34,163 bases of DNA from an uncultured Flavobacteriales bacterium (GTDB lineage: Bacteria > Bacteroidota > Bacteroidia > Flavobacteriales_D > Crocinitomicaceae), in contig CAJXCU010000023.1 in NCBI GenBank assembly GCA_913051935.1, forward strand, positions 1 to 34,163, read 5' to 3'. Positions 16,541-24,414 of this stretch are shown here, one piece after another. The translations under genes and the position numbers were made by a program. Below the pieces are notes generated by a model, which was given only the letters and a program-made list of their open reading frames with translations, was not told the origin of the DNA and did no database searches. The first letter of the stretch is position 1. Every line of letters starts with the position of its first letter.

Positions 16541-17760
16541 CACGATGCTCTCAGCTATTGCTATGCTTATTGTTCCATGTTTTGTTTGTACAAAATTTGC
16601 TTTGCCAAAGTATGCTCCCTATTCAACAGGATACAACGCTTTTTAAAAATCATGAGCTTATCATTTCCGGAGTTGCAGACTATCAATCTACATCAATTGG
16701 AAAGGACATAACAAAAAGTTTCATTTACGGCGGATTCATTACTGATGAGATGAAAGGCCAAACTAGTTCTAAACAGCAAATAATCAATCGATTTGGATTT
16801 GATATCAACAGTGAACTACAGTACAAGAACCATAGATTTAATATGTTCAAAGATTCAACCAAAGGTTTTCTATTGAAATACGGCATTTATAATTATTCCG
16901 CAGTTGAGCATTCTGAAGACGTATTTGATTTGCTTTTTTATGGAAATTCGGCATTCATTGGAGATACTGCGGTTTTGATGGGTAGTCGTTTCGACTCATA
17001 CACATTTCAAAAGTTCGGAATAGGCTGGTTTGATAAACACTCTAAATCCAGCTTTACCCTTAATGCAATAGGTGTTCATAATATGCTCTCTGGCCGCCTA
17101 GATGAAGGATCCCTTTACCAAAGCTCATCAATTGACAGTATCGATTTGTCTTTAATTGCGCAGTACAAGCAAAGCAATTCAAATACCTTTTCTGGCTTTG
17201 GCCTGGCTATGGATATTGATTATCGGTTTGCGATGCCTAAAAATAAAGATGAAAAGATCTATTTCCAGCTTTTGATGAGAAATTTAGGTGTAATATGTAT
17301 GCCCAAAGTTCGGTCTTATTCAATTAACAGTAAGCTGCATTTCGATGCGTATTCAATTGACAATCTATTGAATGCTTCAACTATTCTAAATGATACCGAA
17401 TCTACTTTTGACTCGTTTACGGATTCTTCCTCTGTGAATACAGAATGGAGATTACTCCCTGCATTATTTCAGTTTACAAAGCTTGTAGACCGAAGTTCAG
17501 CGAGAAAAATTCAAGGTTTTTATGGGGCTAGGGCATATTTATCCTCTTCTTTTATGCCTATGTTTTTTTCTGGTATAGATTACCATCCTTCCAAATGGTA
17601 TAGGGTGGGATTGCAAGCGAGCTTTGGCGGGTTTTCTAATCTTCGCTGGGGGATGTATTCTGCAATAGATCTCGATCGTTTTAGCTTTGGTTTGGCATCA
17701 GAAAATCTTTTTAGTAAAACTGGAGAATCTATAATTTTAAGAATATCATGTCTTTTTTAA
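16537..17760 (+). CDS. Probable outer-membrane beta-barrel protein (DUF5723-like)
   Basis: A 407-residue exported protein with signal peptide MTRCSQLLLCLLFHVLFVQNLLCQ. The mature part shows the alternating pattern of a barrel: GFLLKYGIYNYSAVEHSED, FQKFGIGWFDKHSKSSFTLNAIGVHNM, FSGFGLAMDIDYRFAMP and a C-terminal RWGMYSAIDLDRFSFGLASENLF...ILRISCLF ending in an aromatic residue, as barrel proteins do. It resembles Bacteroidota DUF5723 proteins from memory, but this is not firm. It overlaps the lipoprotein gene by four bases (ATGA), and its 3' end overlaps the T9SS gene by 13 bases. The three together look like one envelope unit of unknown function. Confidence 0.55.
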   Translation: MTRCSQLLLCLLFHVLFVQNLLCQSMLPIQQDTTLFKNHELIISGVADYQSTSIGKDITKSFIYGGFITDEMKGQTSSKQQIINRFGFDINSELQYKNHRFNMFKDSTKGFLLKYGIYNYSAVEHSEDVFDLLFYGNSAFIGDTAVLMGSRFDSYTFQKFGIGWFDKHSKSSFTLNAIGVHNMLSGRLDEGSLYQSSSIDSIDLSLIAQYKQSNSNTFSGFGLAMDIDYRFAMPKNKDEKIYFQLLMRNLGVICMPKVRSYSINSKLHFDAYSIDNLLNASTILNDTESTFDSFTDSSSVNTEWRLLPALFQFTKLVDRSSARKIQGFYGARAYLSSSFMPMFFSGIDYHPSKWYRVGLQASFGGFSNLRWGMYSAIDLDRFSFGLASENLFSKTGESIILRISCLF

Positions 17761-19208
17761 AGTACAGTTTATGTTTTTGTGTGGTATGCCTTTTTTCATT
17801 GACTTACAGTCAGTCTACATTTTATAAAGTATACTCTGGTTTAGGATATGATATAGGTGAGGGTATAGCAGAATTACCGGACTCCTCATTTGTGGTTACA
17901 GGATCAAGCACAAGTTGGGAGGGAAGCAGTCAAGTTTATTTTATGAAAATTGATAGCGTCGGAACGCGACAATGGACCAAGCATTATGGAGGTCCAGAAT
18001 CCGACGGAGCATCAAGAGTGCTTTTTAATGAAGATATAGGCTTGTATGCAATTGGCTATACCAATTCAATAGGCCTCGGGGATTACAATGGTTTAGTTAT
18101 CAAAACCGATGAAAATGGAAACGAAGAATGGCAAAAGATATATGGACAATCATCGGCGTGGGAATTTTTAAATGATGCTGTATTTGCCGCTGACTCATCG
18201 ATTGTGATGGTCGGAGAGAGTCAAAGTTTGATTCATGGAGATAAAGATGTTTACATGGTGCGAATAAAATCGGATGGTGATACGCTTTGGACAAAAACAA
18301 TTTCCAATCCCGGTCCAGACTATGCCACCAGTATTACGGTTGTTCAGGATAGCCTATTCATCATCGGTGGCTCCTTTTATTGTGCAGATTCCTTGGCTCA
18401 AAAAGGGTTTGTAATGAAAATGAATAGCGACGGGTCTATTTTGTGGAAGGATACTGTTGGGAACTATTCGGGTGATTATACGATAGAGGACTTATCTGTT
18501 AGCACCGATAAAATTAACGTCGTAGGTGCTAGAATCTTAAGTGAATCAAATCATGATAGCTATTTATTAAAGTTAGATTTTGATGGTGCCATCGTATTTG
18601 AACAAACTGAAAATGATCCCAATGGCGAAAGTGATGTCATCATGGATGAGATTGTTTTTGTTGAAAATCTAAATGTAAACGTTTTGGGTTTCCGTGTAGT
18701 AAATGCGTTTACGTTGCAAGATAATTATGATGCAAACGTTGCCTATTTTAATGAATCATCACTATCATGGCTCAATAATTTCACCTCAATTAATTATTTA
18801 GGTCTAGATGAAGTTAATCACCTTGTACCAACATCAGATGGGGGGTTTATTTCAGTTGGGCAAACAACCTATCCTCTTTGTGGCGGAAGCAATATATTCG
18901 TCCTAAAAGCAGGGCCTTCAGGTAGTTTACCGAATACTGGTGAATATTATACGATTGATACGCTTGTTAAGCTAAACGAGAATGAACATTTGTCTCAAAT
19001 ACGGATGTATCCAAACCCGAGTTTAGGAAATCTTGCCTTTGACTATGAAAGTGGAGCTGAACTAGAGCTATTTCTATACAATAGCCGAGGTGTTTTGGTA
19101 TACAATAAGCAAATTAGATCTGGAGAGATTCATGATATTTCGAGACTGCCTCGGGGATTTTATTTCGCCGAATTAAATGGCGAAGTATTTAAACTAATCA
19201 GGCTTTAG
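17748..19208 (+). CDS. T9SS-secreted repeat protein with type A sorting domain
   Basis: A 486-residue exported protein. Residues 1-21 form the signal peptide (MSFLKYSLCFCVVCLFSLTYS). Residues about 25-385 hold five to six copies of a roughly 55-residue repeat with the pattern '(D)GG.GI....DSSFVVTGS......DVYF.KID..G...W.K.YGG...D....', probably a beta-propeller. The C-terminal 75 residues (IRMYPNPSLGNLAFDYE ... LYNSRGVLVYNKQI ... GFYFAELNGEVFKLIRL) are a type A sorting domain, recognised by the type IX secretion system and cut on export to the surface or medium. It starts 13 bases inside the preceding barrel gene. The repeats resemble proteins often annotated only as hypothetical secreted; the ligand is unknown. 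Confidence 0.8.
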   Translation: MSFLKYSLCFCVVCLFSLTYSQSTFYKVYSGLGYDIGEGIAELPDSSFVVTGSSTSWEGSSQVYFMKIDSVGTRQWTKHYGGPESDGASRVLFNEDIGLYAIGYTNSIGLGDYNGLVIKTDENGNEEWQKIYGQSSAWEFLNDAVFAADSSIVMVGESQSLIHGDKDVYMVRIKSDGDTLWTKTISNPGPDYATSITVVQDSLFIIGGSFYCADSLAQKGFVMKMNSDGSILWKDTVGNYSGDYTIEDLSVSTDKINVVGARILSESNHDSYLLKLDFDGAIVFEQTENDPNGESDVIMDEIVFVENLNVNVLGFRVVNAFTLQDNYDANVAYFNESSLSWLNNFTSINYLGLDEVNHLVPTSDGGFISVGQTTYPLCGGSNIFVLKAGPSGSLPNTGEYYTIDTLVKLNENEHLSQIRMYPNPSLGNLAFDYESGAELELFLYNSRGVLVYNKQIRSGEIHDISRLPRGFYFAELNGEVFKLIRL

Positions 19209-20373
19209 CTTTTCTTCTTCTATTTTTTTCTGTAACAATTAAGCTAAGCTCTCTGCTTGTTTGTCCAGCAACAGAAGTATTCTCATCTGCCCTTCTCAAT
19301 AAATAGGGCATCACCTCTTTCACAGGTCCAAAAGGAACATATTTTGCTACATTGAAGTCTTCACTTGACAGATTAAAAGATATGTGGTCGCTCATCCCCA
19401 AAAGCTGAGCAAAGAAAACACGGTGGTCATCCTTTGCTATTTGGTATTTTTCTAGTTGCCTAGCAAGCTGCATCGAACTTTCTTCATTATGGGTTCCAGC
19501 TACCAATGAAAAGTGATGTATATTGTCTAATATAAAGCTCTGAGCCTGATTATAGTCATCATCGGTTGCTTGTTTATCTATTTGAATAGGGGAGGGATAA
19601 TTCATATCTAGGGCCCTTTCTCTTTCCCTTTCCATGTATGCTCCGCGAACCAATTTTACACCATAACTCACCTTTTTATCTACTGCTTTTTGCACACAAG
19701 ATTTAAGGAACTTTAATCTATCATGACGGTACATCTGAATTGTATTATACACGATCGTACGCTCCTTATTAAATAAGCACATCATTTCAAACGCCCAAGT
19801 GTCAATAATATCCTGAATCCAGCTCTCTTCTGCATCGATAAATACTGGAACATTTAGCTTATAAGCTGTTTTACAAATGTTCAATATTCGTTCTTCAACC
19901 TTTGCCAATTCAGCAAGCTCTTTCTCGGAAAGTTCGATTTCTTTATCGCTTGCCTTTTCGAGAAGACTGAATTGACTGATCCCTGTAATTTTAAAAACTG
20001 CAAAGGGAATGTTTTTTTCTTGTTTTGCTTTTTTAATCGTATCAATAATTATCGCCGTCGTTTTATCGAAATCATCTTCTTGGGTTTTACCTTCTACTGA
20101 ATAGTCCAAAATGGTTCCTATACCCTGACTTCCAAGCGCTTTAATGGTAGGAGCGCATTCAGAAATTGTTTCTCCGCCACAGAATTGCTTAAAAATGGTT
20201 CGCTTAACAACAAAGTTTATAGGTAATCTGAGTTTAAGCGCAAATAACATGAATCCTTTGCCAATTTTAACAATCTTCGGGGAGCTAATTACCTTGAACA
20301 GTATATAAGCTCTATTTAAGTCAAGATTCGATTTTAACTTGAAGGCAATTTTGGTATTCTCGAAGTTCAGCAC
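19198..20373 (-). CDS. Proline dehydrogenase
   Basis: A 391-residue FAD-dependent enzyme oxidising L-proline to pyrroline-5-carboxylate. The fold is the PutA-type TIM barrel: ILDYSVEGK near residue 90, FAVFKITGIS, VPVFIDAEES, TIQMYRHD, YGVKLVRGAYMERERERA and the C-terminal substrate motif YVPFGPVKEVMPYLLRRADENTSV with the paired arginines. It is a stand-alone dehydrogenase, as in other Flavobacteria; P5C dehydrogenase is not in view. The start chosen is GTG because MLNFENTKIAFK aligns with the N-termini of family members and the next ATG is 41 codons later. Its 3' end overlaps the convergent T9SS gene by 11 bases. Confidence 0.9.
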   Translation of the reverse strand: MLNFENTKIAFKLKSNLDLNRAYILFKVISSPKIVKIGKGFMLFALKLRLPINFVVKRTIFKQFCGGETISECAPTIKALGSQGIGTILDYSVEGKTQEDDFDKTTAIIIDTIKKAKQEKNIPFAVFKITGISQFSLLEKASDKEIELSEKELAELAKVEERILNICKTAYKLNVPVFIDAEESWIQDIIDTWAFEMMCLFNKERTIVYNTIQMYRHDRLKFLKSCVQKAVDKKVSYGVKLVRGAYMERERERALDMNYPSPIQIDKQATDDDYNQAQSFILDNIHHFSLVAGTHNEESSMQLARQLEKYQIAKDDHRVFFAQLLGMSDHISFNLSSEDFNVAKYVPFGPVKEVMPYLLRRADENTSVAGQTSRELSLIVTEKNRRRKAKA

Positions 20374-20377
20374 TATG

Positions 20378-20385
20378 CAAAAATA
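20378..20385 (-). promoter_or_regulatory. Candidate -7 promoter element of proline dehydrogenase
   Basis: TATTTTTG on the minus strand (20385-20378) matches TAnnTTTG. A TTG on that strand (20403-20401) lies 15 bases upstream, slightly short of the usual 17-23. The element ends only four bases before the GTG start, so the transcript would have almost no leader. Confidence 0.35.
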
Positions 20386-20426
20386 ATGTCTTTTTGGTTA
20401 CAAGTTATCGAGGGGCCAATAATCTG

Positions 20427-20434
20427 TATATTTG
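20427..20434 (+). promoter_or_regulatory. Candidate -7 promoter element of aroB
   Basis: TATATTTG matches TAnnTTTG and ends 16 bases before the aroB ATG. No TTG lies in the expected upstream window, so only this half is supported. The element falls inside the extended reading frame that starts at a TTG at 20394, which favours the ATG at 20451. Confidence 0.35.
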
Positions 20435-20450
20435 GATATTATTTTTAATT

Positions 20451-21527
20451 ATGACTCATATTTCAAGTGAGGGCACCGAAATTGAAATAGGACCTCTTCC
20501 CGAAACTTCTTTATCTAAGGTATTAGCTTCATATAAAGGGAATAAAATAATCATCGTTGTAGATGAGAATACCCACGATTTATGCCTAGAATACTTGATT
20601 ACCTCATTCCCGGCACTCGAAAAGTCAGAAATCATTCTGCTTCCGAACGGTGAAGAAAATAAAGTAATGGAGGTTTGTATGCAGGTTTGGAATGCTTTTT
20701 CCGAATACGGTTTTGGCAGAAAAGATTTGGTACTCAACCTCGGAGGTGGAATGGTCACGGATATGGGAGGTTTCATAGCATCAGTTTTTAAGCGAGGCAT
20801 GGACTTTATACACATTCCTACCAGTCTTCTGGCAATGGTAGACGCTGCCGTTGGTGGAAAAAACGGTATCGATTTGGGACCTCACAAAAATCAGCTAGGT
20901 ACAATTGTAAAGGCAAAAAATGTATTTATTGATCTAGCATTTCTTCAAACTTTACCAGAAAAAGAATTTTACAATGGCTACGCAGAAATGTTAAAGTATG
21001 GTCTGGTATATGATGTCGCTTTATTTGATGAGCTTTCAAAGTTTAAAACTGAAGATGATTTCAATCGACATGACATCATTGAAAAATGTGTTCAAATTAA
21101 GGTCGATATATCTGATAGAGACCTTTTCGAAAAAGGAGAACGCAAGCTACTGAACTTCGGTCACACCTTCGGGCATGCCATAGAGGGATACAGGTTACAA
21201 ACCGACCCCATCTCACATGGACATGCTGTTGGAATTGGTATGTGCGCAGAAAGCTACGTTTCTATGAAAAGAGGCCTGCTTTCTCAAGACGAATTTCACA
21301 GGCTGCAAGCTTTGCTTGTTAAAACCTACCCTTTTTTGACTTTCTCTGCGGATTGTATTCAAGAAATTATTTCGCTTATGTACAACGATAAAAAGAATGA
21401 GGGAGGTAAAATATTTTCTGTTTTACTTGAATCCATCGGCAAAGGTATCTATCACAATGAATTATCAGAAAAGGAAATCCGAGAATCCTTGCAGCACATA
21501 TCTTTGTTGGCTGAATCGCTGAATTAA
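20451..21527 (+). CDS. aroB: 3-dehydroquinate synthase
   Basis: A 358-residue NAD- and metal-dependent enzyme that converts DAHP to 3-dehydroquinate in the shikimate pathway. Visible motifs are LNLGGGMVTDMGGF (the NAD loop), FIHIPTSLLAMVDAAVGGKNGIDLG (substrate and cofactor contacts), the metal ligands Glu in NGYAEMLKYG, His in NFGHTFGHAIEG and His in ISHGHAVGIGM, and the YNDKKNEGGKI block. Length fits the family. The open frame extends to a TTG at 20394, but AroB members begin close to this ATG, so it was chosen. It diverges from proline dehydrogenase across a short AT-rich gap with a promoter-like element for each. Confidence 0.95.
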   Translation: MTHISSEGTEIEIGPLPETSLSKVLASYKGNKIIIVVDENTHDLCLEYLITSFPALEKSEIILLPNGEENKVMEVCMQVWNAFSEYGFGRKDLVLNLGGGMVTDMGGFIASVFKRGMDFIHIPTSLLAMVDAAVGGKNGIDLGPHKNQLGTIVKAKNVFIDLAFLQTLPEKEFYNGYAEMLKYGLVYDVALFDELSKFKTEDDFNRHDIIEKCVQIKVDISDRDLFEKGERKLLNFGHTFGHAIEGYRLQTDPISHGHAVGIGMCAESYVSMKRGLLSQDEFHRLQALLVKTYPFLTFSADCIQEIISLMYNDKKNEGGKIFSVLLESIGKGIYHNELSEKEIRESLQHISLLAESLN

Positions 21528-21532
21528 TCCAT

Positions 21533-21560
21533 CAAAAAAAAGCCCCGCAATGCGAGGCTT
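21533..21560 (-). terminator. Rho-independent terminator between aroB and the S46 peptidase
   Basis: The hairpin AAGCCTCGC-ATT-GCGGGGCTT (minus strand, 21560-21540) has one U-G pair, and in minus-strand RNA it is followed by a run of seven U (21540-21534). This fits the end of the peptidase transcript. On the plus strand the hairpin has a C-A mismatch and its T run is delayed by eight bases, so termination of aroB there would be weaker. Confidence 0.8.
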
Positions 21561-21580
21561 ATAATTCATATTTTTTTTTG

Positions 21581-23701
21581 CTATCTAATCACTGTCATTT
21601 CGTCCACAATATGCTTGGCACCCGAATACTTATCAATTAAGAATAGAACGTATCGAATGTCGACGTTAATTGTTTTCTGAAGCTTATTGTCAAAAATAAC
21701 ATCACCAGCCATTGCTTCAATATTTCCATCGAAGGCCAGGCCAATAAGCTCGCCATTTCCATTTAGAACTGGGGATCCTGAGTTACCTCCTGTGATGTCG
21801 TTATTTGTGAGAAAGTTAACAGGCATATGGCCTTCTTTGTCTGCGTATGGCCCAAAGTCCTTCTTATCATAAAGCTCAATGAGTCCTTTGGGTAAATCAA
21901 ACTCAGGATCATTTGGAACATATTTTTTAACGGTACCTTTTAAGGTGGTATAGTAGTTATTTTTCGCATCATTTCTTGAATCTGCAGGTAATGCACTTAC
22001 CTTTCCATATGATAGCCTAAGTGTTGAGTTGGCATCCGGATATTTGATAGGGCTTAATTTAGATTTCCTCATGCCTTCAACAAGCATTCTATATGCTCGG
22101 TCATATTTCCCTTTTGCTGCATCAATTTTATCAGTGCTTGCATAATAATGCGCAATAAATTCATCTGAGAGTAACATTAAAGGGTCATTTTCAATAAGTG
22201 CACTATTCGGTACTTCTAAAAAAGAAAGCATCCTATTTTCATTCGATAGTATACTTAAATCAAAGACCGCAGAGATATGTGCTTTAAGGTTTTTTACCTC
22301 AGAAATTGAAACAGGTAATTCGTAATCTGCTTTTCGAGCATATAAATCAATCATTTCGAATAGCATTTCTTTTTCAAGCGCAATGTGAGTAGAGGCAAAA
22401 AAACCAGAAATCATATCACTTAAACGAGGCTTCATAGCCGCTTTTTGTTCATCTTCTGATTCAGCATATTTTAAAAGCTGAGCTCCAAACCCTAGTGAGG
22501 TTGTGGCAAATTTTGAGCCTCTAAAAATCATACGTAAGTAATTGTCATGCCTTGCTTTATCATTTGTTAGTGCATAATATGTATTAATGTCTTTAATCAC
22601 ATCGGAGTAAATTGCATTTTTCTTTTTGTTGCCCCACTTGTTGAATTTCTTTTCATTTTTCGCTTTTGTTTCAGCAGTTTTGAACTTTGTCAAGGCATCA
22701 ATCATACCTTGGCGATTTTTCCAATAGTTCGCTATTCCAGCATATTTAGATGCATAATTCAAACGAACACCGTTGTCTTTATCCATGTAGGTCTTAAGAA
22801 CATCCATAGCCTCTTTAGAAGCTTCCACCCATGCTGGATAAGCAAATTTTACATTTTGATCTATACCGCCTGCTGGTAACCATCGGTTTGTTCTACCGGG
22901 ATATCCTAGAATCATCGCGAAATCATCTTGTTCAACACCTTGAATATTTACAGGCAAATGATGTTTTGGCTTAAGTGGAATATTCCCTTCCGAATATTCT
23001 GCGGGGTTACCGTCTTTATCGGCATAGATTCTGAACATAGAAAAATCACCTGTATGTCGAGGCCATTCCCAGTTGTCTGTGTCTCCACCAAACTTTCCGA
23101 CACTGGCCGGCGGTGTTCCTACTAAACGAACGTCTGTATAGTCTTGGTAAACAAAGTAGTAATATTCATTTCCTTGAAAGAAGGAACGAACACTAACAAC
23201 GTATTTTCCATTTTCGCTGTTCTCATCTTCTATCTTTTGAGTCTCCTCTTTGATTGCAGCATTTCTCTCATCTTCTGTCATTTCGTCATTGACTTTATCA
23301 AGGATTCTTTTCGATACGTCGTCCATACGAACGAAAAATCGAACATATAATGAATTTGGTTTCATTTCATCTTTTTTACTCTTTGCCCAATATCCATTTG
23401 TGAGGTAGTCATTCTCAGGTGTAGAAAGCTCTGCAATTGCACTGTATCCGCAGTGATGGTTTGTGAGCACTAATCCTTGGTCAGAAACTAATTCTGCTGT
23501 ACATCCTCCATCGAATTGAACAATTGCATCTTTAAGACTAGAATTGTTAATGCTATAGATCTCTTCAGATGTAAGCTGTAATCCCATTTTTTCCATGTCT
23601 CTTTGATTTAAGCGATCAATAAACATAAGGAACCACATGCCTTCATCAGCATGAACAAATAAACCTACGAATAACGATAGGGCTACTAATACATTTTTCA
23701 T
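21581..23701 (-). CDS. S46-family dipeptidyl-peptidase (DPP7 type)
   Basis: A 706-residue secreted serine peptidase. The signal peptide ends after VGLFVHA, giving the DEGMW N-terminus typical of S46. The catalytic triad is His83 (TNHHCGY), Asp219 (HTGDFSMFRIY) and Ser641 (GGNSGSPV). The residue 18 after the catalytic serine, which sets S1 specificity, is Gly659 (AFDGNIEA). In Porphyromonas gingivalis the same position is Gly in DPP7 (hydrophobic P1) and Arg in DPP11 (Asp/Glu P1), so this enzyme should be DPP7-like (inference). It removes N-terminal dipeptides from peptides in the periplasm or at the surface, a nutrient role in Bacteroidota. The 5' flank has a TATTTTTG element; a terminator lies at its 3' end. 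Confidence 0.93.
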   Translation of the reverse strand: MKNVLVALSLFVGLFVHADEGMWFLMFIDRLNQRDMEKMGLQLTSEEIYSINNSSLKDAIVQFDGGCTAELVSDQGLVLTNHHCGYSAIAELSTPENDYLTNGYWAKSKKDEMKPNSLYVRFFVRMDDVSKRILDKVNDEMTEDERNAAIKEETQKIEDENSENGKYVVSVRSFFQGNEYYYFVYQDYTDVRLVGTPPASVGKFGGDTDNWEWPRHTGDFSMFRIYADKDGNPAEYSEGNIPLKPKHHLPVNIQGVEQDDFAMILGYPGRTNRWLPAGGIDQNVKFAYPAWVEASKEAMDVLKTYMDKDNGVRLNYASKYAGIANYWKNRQGMIDALTKFKTAETKAKNEKKFNKWGNKKKNAIYSDVIKDINTYYALTNDKARHDNYLRMIFRGSKFATTSLGFGAQLLKYAESEDEQKAAMKPRLSDMISGFFASTHIALEKEMLFEMIDLYARKADYELPVSISEVKNLKAHISAVFDLSILSNENRMLSFLEVPNSALIENDPLMLLSDEFIAHYYASTDKIDAAKGKYDRAYRMLVEGMRKSKLSPIKYPDANSTLRLSYGKVSALPADSRNDAKNNYYTTLKGTVKKYVPNDPEFDLPKGLIELYDKKDFGPYADKEGHMPVNFLTNNDITGGNSGSPVLNGNGELIGLAFDGNIEAMAGDVIFDNKLQKTINVDIRYVLFLIDKYSGAKHIVDEMTVIR

Positions 23702-23735
23702 TTTACTATATTTTAAATTAGGTTGCTAAAAATAC

Positions 23736-23743
23736 CAAAAATA
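23736..23743 (-). promoter_or_regulatory. Candidate -7 promoter element of the S46 peptidase
   Basis: TATTTTTG on the minus strand (23743-23736) matches TAnnTTTG and lies 34 bases upstream of the peptidase start. A TTG (23761-23759) sits 15 bases further upstream, a little short of the usual spacing. Confidence 0.4.
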
Positions 23744-23918
23744 AGGTTAGGTTTTTATCAAATATCATCTTGTTTGATCTGTTTTGGTATTTACTTTTAG
23801 AATGGTAAGCTCCCATTCTAATTTCGTTTTTGTTTATCTATTCCTAACGTATTTGGGATTTGTACGTTTCTATCTACAGGAAGATGCCCGCTCTAAAATA
23901 TTCCTCAAGGCCTTAAAA

Positions 23919-24383
23919 CTATCTGTAAGAAAATGCCTTCCTGTAGGTGTGAAGTTCTATGGCTCTTCTTCTTGTATTTTGTAGGTCAATCATATACGAA
24001 CTATAAGTTCCTTCTCGGCCAAAAAAGTGAGGTTTCACCACTCCAAAGTAATCCCAGAAGTCATCTTGTGCTTTGATGTTGTTTCGCCAAGCGTCTTGGC
24101 TAGCTATGAGGCGACTTTTGCCATCCTCGTCTAGTAAATTCATTAGTTCTGAATATTCTTTATTCATAAAATCTATCCAATGTTTGTGATGTTCTTCAAT
24201 ACAAGACCCCCATTCCATATTGGTCGACCAATGTTGCATACAATGGGCATAGCTAGTATCAATCCAGTTGGTGTAAGATTCATAATCCGGATTCATTGCA
24301 AAACCATTTTCAATTCTACTTTGAGAATTTACATAACAAACAACGACTAGGGATAAGGTTAGGCAGAATAGCTTCATAAGCAA
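23919..24383 (-). CDS. LprI-like (DUF1311) secreted protein
   Basis: A 154-residue exported protein. The signal peptide is MKLFCLTLSLVVVCYVNSQ; the start may be the ATG at 24383 or the second ATG at 24377, which gives the cleaner signal. Two cysteines (YAHCMQHW, GSCIEEHHKHW) and the segment 'W...MNKEYSELMNLL.....SRLIASQDAWRNNIKAQDDF' fit the LprI/DUF1311 helical domain, whose pattern is LN..Y..L...L......L...Q..W...R. Members are secreted or periplasmic and some inhibit lysozyme; function here is unknown. It is a single gene between tilS and the peptidase gene. A TACCTTTG element lies 23 bases before the start. Confidence 0.6.
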   Translation of the reverse strand: MLMKLFCLTLSLVVVCYVNSQSRIENGFAMNPDYESYTNWIDTSYAHCMQHWSTNMEWGSCIEEHHKHWIDFMNKEYSELMNLLDEDGKSRLIASQDAWRNNIKAQDDFWDYFGVVKPHFFGREGTYSSYMIDLQNTRRRAIELHTYRKAFSYR

Positions 24384-24406
24384 AAAGGGGTTGAATTTTT
24401 ATACTT

Positions 24407-24414
24407 CAAAGGTA
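24407..24414 (-). promoter_or_regulatory. Candidate -7 promoter element of the LprI-like gene
   Basis: TACCTTTG on the minus strand (24414-24407) matches TAnnTTTG and is 23 bases upstream of the first ATG. No TTG stands at the expected distance in the end of tilS, so this is half of the pattern. Confidence 0.35.

Noticed and set aside
20456-20815. Minus-strand open frame of 119 codons inside aroB
   Set aside because: It is entirely antisense to a highly conserved gene and has no recognisable domain or start context.
23784-23984. Plus-strand open frame of 66 codons between the S46 and LprI-like genes
   Set aside because: It has no family resemblance, covers a promoter region and runs antisense into the LprI-like gene.
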